A stretch of DNA of 64,000 nucleotides from Brachionus rotundiformis. Taxonomy: Eukaryota > Rotifera > Eurotatoria > Ploima > Brachionidae. This document shows positions 58,085-64,000 of the stretch, piece by piece. The notes below the pieces were generated by a model. It made no database searches, had not been told where the DNA came from, and worked only from the letters and a program-made list of their open reading frames with translations. The translations under genes were made by a program, and so were the position numbers. The stretch covers positions 389,978-453,977 of the forward strand of contig JAESIW010000207.1 in assembly GCA_016802295.1 (NCBI GenBank), read 5' to 3'. The first letter of the stretch is position 1; each line of letters begins with the position of its first letter.

Positions 58085-59200
58085 CTTTTCGCTCTATTAA
58101 AGGTGATTATCTCAGAATTATGAGTTTTTATTATTAAAAATATTATTTTATTTTTTCAAACTAAATACTAAAGAGAATACGAAAACCAGTTTCCATGGTA
58201 ATGGAGAAAAGTATATTAAAAATTTTGTTTCTAAGAAAAATTTATGTACAGTTATATTTTATTAGATTTTTGTATAAAAAGAAAAAATTATTTTTATCAT
58301 TATACTCGATTAAATGAATTTAAAAAAAAATAAATAAATATTAAAAAAAAAAAATTAAATTTAAAAATTAAACCCATAAGGATATCTATTTCCTATATTT
58401 TTTATTGACTTATCTTTGAGTACTAATCTTAAAAGTTTAAAATTTTATAAAATTATAAAATTCTTTTACTTTAATATTTAAAATTTAATATATTTTCTTA
58501 TTTTTACCAAGTGCCTACCACCAATAAGAGTTCCCAGCTGGTATCTTTGGCCCTGTAATCAAATATTCAACTTTAACTTCAAAATATCCAGTTGATAAAA
58601 ATACAAAAACTTTTTGTTTATTTATAGATCACTTTTTTGAAGATTATAATCAATTTTTAATGATAATGCTATAAGTTTAATATAAATAAAATTCATTAAG
58701 CATTATTTTTATTATAGAATTTTTCAAGAGGCACATTTTGATGATTTTTTATCGTTTCACAATCCTTTGGTATTTTGGAAGCTATCTAAAAAAAATTTTT
58801 TTTCAACATATCTTCAAAAGCTCATATAAAACATATTAAAATTTTAAATTATAATATTTTAATAGTCCATTGATTAGCCCATTTAGCCAATATTTACAAG
58901 TTAAGTTTTCAGATTGCTAACTCTCGTAAACAAATGATAAGGAACACCATCAGTTGATCACTTGAGACTTTTTACCATTTTATATGTCAAGTAATCTTTT
59001 GAACTTGGAACATCAATAATTTGCTCAATTAATTTTTTAAATATTTGGCAATTAATAAATTTTTTTTATTTTTTTTATGCATTTTAAATAAATTAGAAAT
59101 AAAATTTAAATTAAAATTTTTTTGACAAAATTATGCAATTATACTCATCATGAAAAATATTATAATTTATACATCCAAAAAAAATTTTTACTGAGATAAA
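58085..59200. other. AT-rich intergenic DNA between divergent genes
   Basis: Lies between the minus-strand docking-protein gene and plus-strand GNPTG, so both promoters are here. No motif recognised. Confidence 0.4.
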
Positions 59201-60379
59201 ATGTTCTACTTGATTTTTTCTTTAATTTTGAGTAAATTAAATAATTTAAAAAGATATCAAAATTAAATTTGTTTTAATTGAAGCAATTTTTTCCGTATTT
59301 TCCTCCCAAATTGAAAAGACACCTCAGCGCTTTGTTCCGATAAAGATAATAGAAGAACCCATTCAATATTTGAATAGTTTATACACTGCTAATAACAATC
59401 AATTCAAATCAGAGGACGATACCACTCTGAAGCCCAAATTTAAGCCAGCTGAATTCTCTGGTCCGTCATTTTTGGCCCAATTAAACGGACAGTGCTTTGA
59501 TTACTTAAACAATAAGCATGATTTGAGAAAAAAAATAAATTTAAAATTAAATTAAGCTATTTGTAGCTACAAATGGTTCGTTTGTCCTTTCCAAAATGTA
59601 ACCCAGTTCGAACAAAATCTGAAATGGGAGCCTTTTAAGGGGATAATTGGGTATAAAGATAATTTTATGATCCATTTTTAAGTAGAATATTTTCTAGAAT
59701 ATGGTACGAATGGGAAATTATTGATGGAAAGTTTTCTTCTTTGTTAATGCTCAACGGAGATGACTGTGGTATGCATGGAGCTCGTCAGGCAAAAATTTTC
59801 TTCATTTGTAACCAAAATGACACCAAAACGCTTGTAGATGATATAACAGAACCACAAATTTGTAAATATGAGATTAAAATAAAAACTCATTTAGTTTGTG
59901 AACAAAATTACAATGTATTTACAATGAATGTATACGCCTATTTAAATGAGACTTTAAAGTACCAATGGAACAACATTCTTACTCAATTTGATAAAAAGCT
60001 TATCACAGAAAAGGTAGTTGTAAAAAATAATAGAAATTAAAATTTTTCACCATGATTTCTTAATTAAGATGTACAATATAAGTTTAAAACAAATTTATCA
60101 AGATGGCGGGTTTTTGAGGCGAGATGGTGAAATAAAAAACTTGGAGATTGTACACAATAATGATACCAATGTTGAACAAAATTTGGTCAATTCCAGCTTT
60201 ATTAAAAAAACTAAATTTCTAACTTATGAAGAACTACAGAAAAGGCTTGATGATTGCGAAAAAGTATTCTATTATTAAATTAGAAAAATTTTTTGATTTA
60301 GTAAATAATTCTTTTAAAGGAAAATAAACGCCTAAAAAATATTTTGTCCATTAACAATTCAACTCAAAATAGACTTTGA
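59201..60379 (+). CDS. GNPTG: N-acetylglucosamine-1-phosphotransferase subunit gamma
   Basis: Six exons join in frame to 305 aa: 59201-59231, 59284-59515, 59567-59650, 59698-60013, 60069-60263, 60320-60379. Family knowledge: the gamma subunit recognises lysosomal enzymes in the Golgi so that mannose can be tagged with GlcNAc-phosphate; human GNPTG is also 305 aa. Seen: a signal peptide (MFYLIFSLILTIFSVFSSQI), FLAQLNGQCFDYL, YKWFVCPFQNVTQFEQNL, GIWYEWEIIDGKFSSLLMLN, GDDCGMHGARQAKIFFIC, YEIKIKTHLVC and a C-terminal helical part (YEELQKRLDDCEKENKRLK). These give the MRH domain with its paired cysteines at about residues 85-185 and the DMAP-like region after it. Intron 2 has no GT donor that fits; only a GC donor gives the frame and exact spacing of the family. 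Confidence 0.93.
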
Positions 60380-61234
60380 ATACATTTTGATTTTTTGTTA
60401 ATACTGAAAAAGAATTATTTATTTTTCCAAGTTAATTAATGATTCTATTTTAGACAAGAAAATTTTTTTTTTTATAATAAATAAAAAAAATTACAGTTTA
60501 GACATTAAATTCATATTTTATAAGATTGGGTTTAATTTTATCTTTTGAAAAAACTGGATTGAATTTAAATGACTTTCGAAAGTTTCTAAGATTAAATAAT
60601 ATCATTGGATATTAACTTTTTGGTCAATCTACTGATAAATAAAATATTTATTTTGATGGTCTTAATGTTTTAAGTTTTATGCATTGAATAGTTCATCATC
60701 CTAAGTCACTGAGCCTTTAATAGTCAATAACTTTAAAAATAGACACGATACTTTCGATTCAGTTCCGATTGAATTAGACTAACTTTTTAGACTGACCATT
60801 ACTAAGTCATGGCTACAAAACTAAATATGTTTAAATAAGATAAGTTTTAGAATCATTTTGTCCTTGAAGCGCTAAACACGAAGAAAAAAGCGACAACATT
60901 CTAGCTGTACCAGTATGGCAAAATAGCTATGGTTTATAAGAAAAACAGTAAAAACAAAAAGTTCTTTATTTTTTTTTAACATTCGAAAGCTTATTTATGT
61001 ACTGGAAAGTCATTTATTTGCATAAGATTTTAAAAATTTCCAGACCAACAAATACCTTAATGTTGGTACTGAACATAAAAATCAAGACTAAAATAAAAAT
61101 TAAAAAATTGGTAAAATATACAGCCATATCAGGTATTTTTTATGAATTAAATTAATTTTTTCAAGAGATTTTTTAATTTAAATATTTTTGAAGATAAAGC
61201 TTTAAAAAAGAAAATTCTTTTTTTTAATATATTT
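60380..61234. other. AT-rich intergenic DNA
   Basis: No recognised features beyond the presumed GNPTG 3' UTR. Confidence 0.4.
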
Positions 61235-61909
61235 CATATATTTTTTCTAGTAGCTAATTTATTTTTTTCGAGGAGCTAATTTACTTTTCACAATAGCTAA
61301 TTGAATAAAAGTTGATTATGAAGCAACTAAAGAAGGTTGTAGAAACTATTTGAACTCAACTGGTCCTTGGTCTACATTTCAAGAATATGTGTTATGGAAC
61401 AATTCATACAAGATCATAGAAATTAATGAACTAGTAAGGGAATTGAGCAAATGTTCTTCTCAATATTGGAAAAAACACTACATCTGCAAACATGTAATCG
61501 GCATCAGTTACGAATTGTCCAAGTTTGACAAGTTTCCAGATTTAGATTTGGGTATTGAACATAATGCAAAAAGGGGTAGACTTCTTCTGCTCTTGAAAGA
61601 AACTCAGCTGGTCCTTTAAATCCGAAATTATTTAATAGACCAACAACATCAGCACAAGCAACCGCCATTACAGCAAATAGTGAAACAAACGATAGTCAAC
61701 CAGCATTAAATGATTTAACAAATCAAGCCGAACCATCCAAGCGTCCAGGAAGCCCAATTTTTTTCTAAAACTAAGCGCCCAAGAGGCGGTCGAAAAGAGT
61801 TAAAAAATTAAATTTTTTCTTGTATTTATTTTTGCTATTAATAAAAATTTTTGCTACTTTTTTTTTATCTATTTTTCAAAAATAAATTAGCTACTAGAAA
61901 AAATATATG
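61235..61909 (+). mobile_element. Short MULE-derived element with 32-bp perfect inverted repeats
   Basis: Bases 61235-61266 and 61878-61909 are perfect inverted copies (32 of 32). Between them the plus strand carries the C-terminal end of a MULE-type transposase: STGPWSTFQEYVLWNNSYKI, then KCSSQYWKKHYICKHVIGIS (SWIM finger, Cys and CKH kept), a stop at 61619 and, in a shifted frame, a basic tail (KTKRPRGGRKELKN). The catalytic domain is absent, so this is a deletion derivative about 675 bp long. The word TAGCTAATT recurs just inside the left end (near 61251, 61275 and 61293). A clear target duplication was not found. Confidence 0.75.
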
Positions 61910-62441
61910 CCATTTCATCATTAAAAAATTAAAATTTATCCAAAATATACAATTTTAATTACTTAATAATCAATCAATTTAGAATAATGTGAAATGATTT
62001 ACCATGGTTCCTACACCAAAAAAGTGAATAGTATTTACATCAATCGGAAAGCAATTAAGTAAACTCAAAAAAGGAAATTATTTTGGGATATGCAGCATTC
62101 ATTAAGTCGTGTGCCTCCTCAGTTAATGGTCATTATAGTATTCTTTTTGGATAAAGATGGTATTATCTTTTCTTGCTCTTAACTTGCTCGCAAATCGACT
62201 GGTTATCATCAAGAACAAGATGAACATATTACTAATAATTTTTAAAATTCTTTATCTCTTTTAAGATATAACTATTTTATTTTTAATATACATTAATTAA
62301 TATGTCCTATTAATTATATGAAAATTTTACTAATTCTTAAACTTTATCCCAATTTAAAGACTAAATAAATACACCACAAAAATTACATATATTTATCTTA
62401 AAAATTTAAATTTTAAAATTTTTCTTTAATTATGAAATAAA
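61910..62441. other. AT-rich DNA upstream of XPD
   Basis: Presumed promoter and 5' UTR of the XPD gene. An out-of-frame ATG at 62432 opens a two-codon frame just before the real start at 62442. Confidence 0.4.
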
Positions 62442-64000
62442 ATGAAGTTCTTAATTGATGATCTGGTTGTATATTTCCCGTATGACTACATTTATCCGGA
62501 ACAATATACCTACATGAAAGAGTTAAAAATGACTCTGGATGCAGAAGGTCACGGTGTGCTAGAAATGCCAAGTGGAACTGGCAAGACAGTGACTCTTTTA
62601 TCTTTAATTGTGGCTTATATCATTCAATATCCGGAAAAATTAGTCAAGCTTATCTACTGTTCACGAACAGTTCCTGAGATAGAGAAAACTGTCGGAGAGC
62701 TCAAGCGCCTCATTGAGTTCTATAAACGGGAGACCAACCAGCCCGACTTAAAATTCCTAGGTCTTTCACTCAGCTCCAGAAAAAATCTTTGTATCAACCC
62801 GGATGCCAACAAGTCAAACTTGGGCAAAGAAGTTGACAGCAATTGTATGAATATGACGGCTTCGTTTGTCCGTGAAAAGCATAAGACGGACAAGTCAATC
62901 AAGCTTTGTTCATTTTACGAACAATTTGATTTGGAAGGGCAGCAGACGCTGATTCCGTCTGGGGTCTATAATCTAGACGATCTCAAGCACTACGGCGCAA
63001 AGCGCAATTGGTGCCCATATTTCATGGCCAGATACACCATTCAGCATGCCAATGTTGTCATTTATAGCTACCATTATTTGCTAGATCCCAAAATTGCTGA
63101 AATTGTGTCCAAAGAGATGCCAAAAGAATCAGTGGTTGTGTTCGATGAAGCGCATAATATTGACAATGTGTGCATTGACTCAATGAGTCTGAGTCTTAAT
63201 AAGCGTCTGTTGCAGAAGGCTGGTGAAAATTTGGAAGCGCTTACCAAACAGGTCAAAAAGCTGAAGAATCATGATGAAGAAAGACTAAAAAATGAGTACA
63301 ACAAGTTGGTCGAGGGCCTAAAAGAGGCCCAGGTTATACGAGAAACTGACATGGCATTGGCCAATCCCATTTTGCCAAAGGATATACTTGAAGAAGCAGT
63401 GCCTGGCAATATCCGCAAAGCGGAGCACTTTTTAATTTTTATGAAAAGATTTTTGGAATATGTCAAGACTAGACTGCGCATTAGCCACAAGGTTCAAGAA
63501 TCACCCCCCTCATTTGTGAATGACATTTATTCCAAAGTTTTTATTGAGCGAAAACCGCTCAGATTTTGCTATGAAAGATTAAGATCTTTGCTCAAAAATC
63601 TCGAAATAGCTGATTTACAAAATTTTTCACCTTTAATTGTTTTAACTAATTTTGCCACCATGGTAAGCACTTACACCAATGGTTTTACAATCATAATAGA
63701 ATTACCAGATGATGGTAGGCCAATAACGAGTATTTCATCTGCCAATGCTCCCTCTCCTGTTCTCTACTTTGCATGTCTGGATGCATCCATAGCCATAAAA
63801 CCAGTATTTGAAAGATTCAAATCAGTTATCATAACATCTGGAACTCTGTCGCCATTGGAAATATATCCAAAGCTTTTGGATTTTAGAGTTGCTAATATGG
63901 TCTCTTTGCCAATGACTCTGGCCCGACCAGTTATTTGTCCTATGATAGTAGGAAGAGGAAATGATCAGGTGTCAATATCGTCTCGCTATGAGACCCGAGA
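62442..64000 (+). CDS. ERCC2: XPD/ERCC2 DNA helicase of TFIIH, N-terminal two thirds, truncated by window edge
   Basis: Open for about 519 codons to the window edge with no intron. Family knowledge: XPD is the 5'-3' iron-sulfur helicase of TFIIH, acting in nucleotide excision repair and transcription start; human XPD is 760 aa. Seen: FPYDYIYPEQYTYM (start of helicase domain), Walker A MPSGTGKT about residue 42, YCSRTVPEIEKTVGEL, four Fe-S cysteines in NLCINP, SNCMNM, IKLCSFY and NWCPYF (about residues 117-190), the DEAH box VVFDEAHNID about residue 234, the Arch domain, TNFATMVSTYTNGFTIIIE, PVFERFKSVIITSGTLSPLE and LCPMI-type ARPVICPMIVGRGNDQVSIS. All catalytic residues in view are intact. 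The start is the second ATG; the first, at 62432, hits a stop after one codon. Confidence 0.96.
   Translation, partial: MKFLIDDLVVYFPYDYIYPEQYTYMKELKMTLDAEGHGVLEMPSGTGKTVTLLSLIVAYIIQYPEKLVKLIYCSRTVPEIEKTVGELKRLIEFYKRETNQPDLKFLGLSLSSRKNLCINPDANKSNLGKEVDSNCMNMTASFVREKHKTDKSIKLCSFYEQFDLEGQQTLIPSGVYNLDDLKHYGAKRNWCPYFMARYTIQHANVVIYSYHYLLDPKIAEIVSKEMPKESVVVFDEAHNIDNVCIDSMSLSLNKRLLQKAGENLEALTKQVKKLKNHDEERLKNEYNKLVEGLKEAQVIRETDMALANPILPKDILEEAVPGNIRKAEHFLIFMKRFLEYVKTRLRISHKVQESPPSFVNDIYSKVFIERKPLRFCYERLRSLLKNLEIADLQNFSPLIVLTNFATMVSTYTNGFTIIIELPDDGRPITSISSANAPSPVLYFACLDASIAIKPVFERFKSVIITSGTLSPLEIYPKLLDFRVANMVSLPMTLARPVICPMIVGRGNDQVSISSRYETR

Noticed and set aside
1..64000. CRISPR arrays, bacterial operons, ribosomal RNA genes
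   Set aside because: No regularly spaced direct repeats, no polycistronic bacterial gene order and no rRNA-like blocks were seen; intron-rich animal genes dominate.

Overview
The window looks like nuclear DNA of a small invertebrate animal. It is strongly AT-rich. Its genes are metazoan and split by many short introns (about 40-60 nt, donors mostly GTAAA/GTAAG, acceptors T-rich plus AG). The gene set includes a STRIPAK subunit, an outer-dynein-arm docking protein, GNPTG, XPD, a sialin-type SLC17 transporter, a GH18 protein, an alpha carbonic anhydrase, a C-type lectin, a pentameric ligand-gated channel and trehalose-6-phosphate synthase. A monogonont rotifer such as Brachionus is my best guess. 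That is an inference from composition, intron style and gene content, not a proof.

Layout: 1-335 (-) is the 5' end of trehalose-6-phosphate synthase. 4082-5290 (+) is an intronless SLC35G/EamA transporter. 9605-10522 (+) is a three-exon membrane-protein orphan, followed directly by a decayed LINE. 13116-17542 (+) is a complete 15-exon STRIP1/2 gene, assembled exon by exon (877 aa). 18.2-20.1 kb and 26.1-28.6 kb hold two related mosaics of gene fragments (STRIP exons with introns, an SLC17 piece, a piece of the 601-aa gene), each joined to the same dispersed repeat. 20498-22365 (-) is a disordered orphan. 31452-33601 (+) is the complete SLC17 gene (513 aa). 35430-37270 (+) is a secreted CTLD/EB-like/CTLD protein (387 aa). 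38541-39728 (+) is alpha carbonic anhydrase. 40363-41860 is a dead Tc1 element. 42377-44396 (-) is a ligand-gated channel without the Cys-loop. 45762-46223 (-) is a small coiled-coil protein. 46446-48813 (-) is a GH18 chitinase-like gene (429 aa). 51794-58084 (-) is a CCDC63/ODAD1-like docking protein (551 aa); one of its introns contains an intact opposite-strand receptor-like gene (52308-54083). 59201-60379 (+) is GNPTG (305 aa). 62442-64000 (+) is the 5' part of XPD/ERCC2.

The genes are unrelated housekeeping and accessory functions and form no operon or pathway. The space between them holds decayed transposons: RTE-like and CR1-like LINE remnants, three MULE-type SWIM-finger transposase remnants (one inside a 32-bp perfect terminal inverted repeat), one Tc1 element, and a dispersed repeat family of about 0.8 kb. 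The most unusual material is the pair of shuffled gene-fragment mosaics, the nested antisense gene, the GH18 domain lacking a catalytic aspartate, and two introns that fit only GC-AG boundaries.
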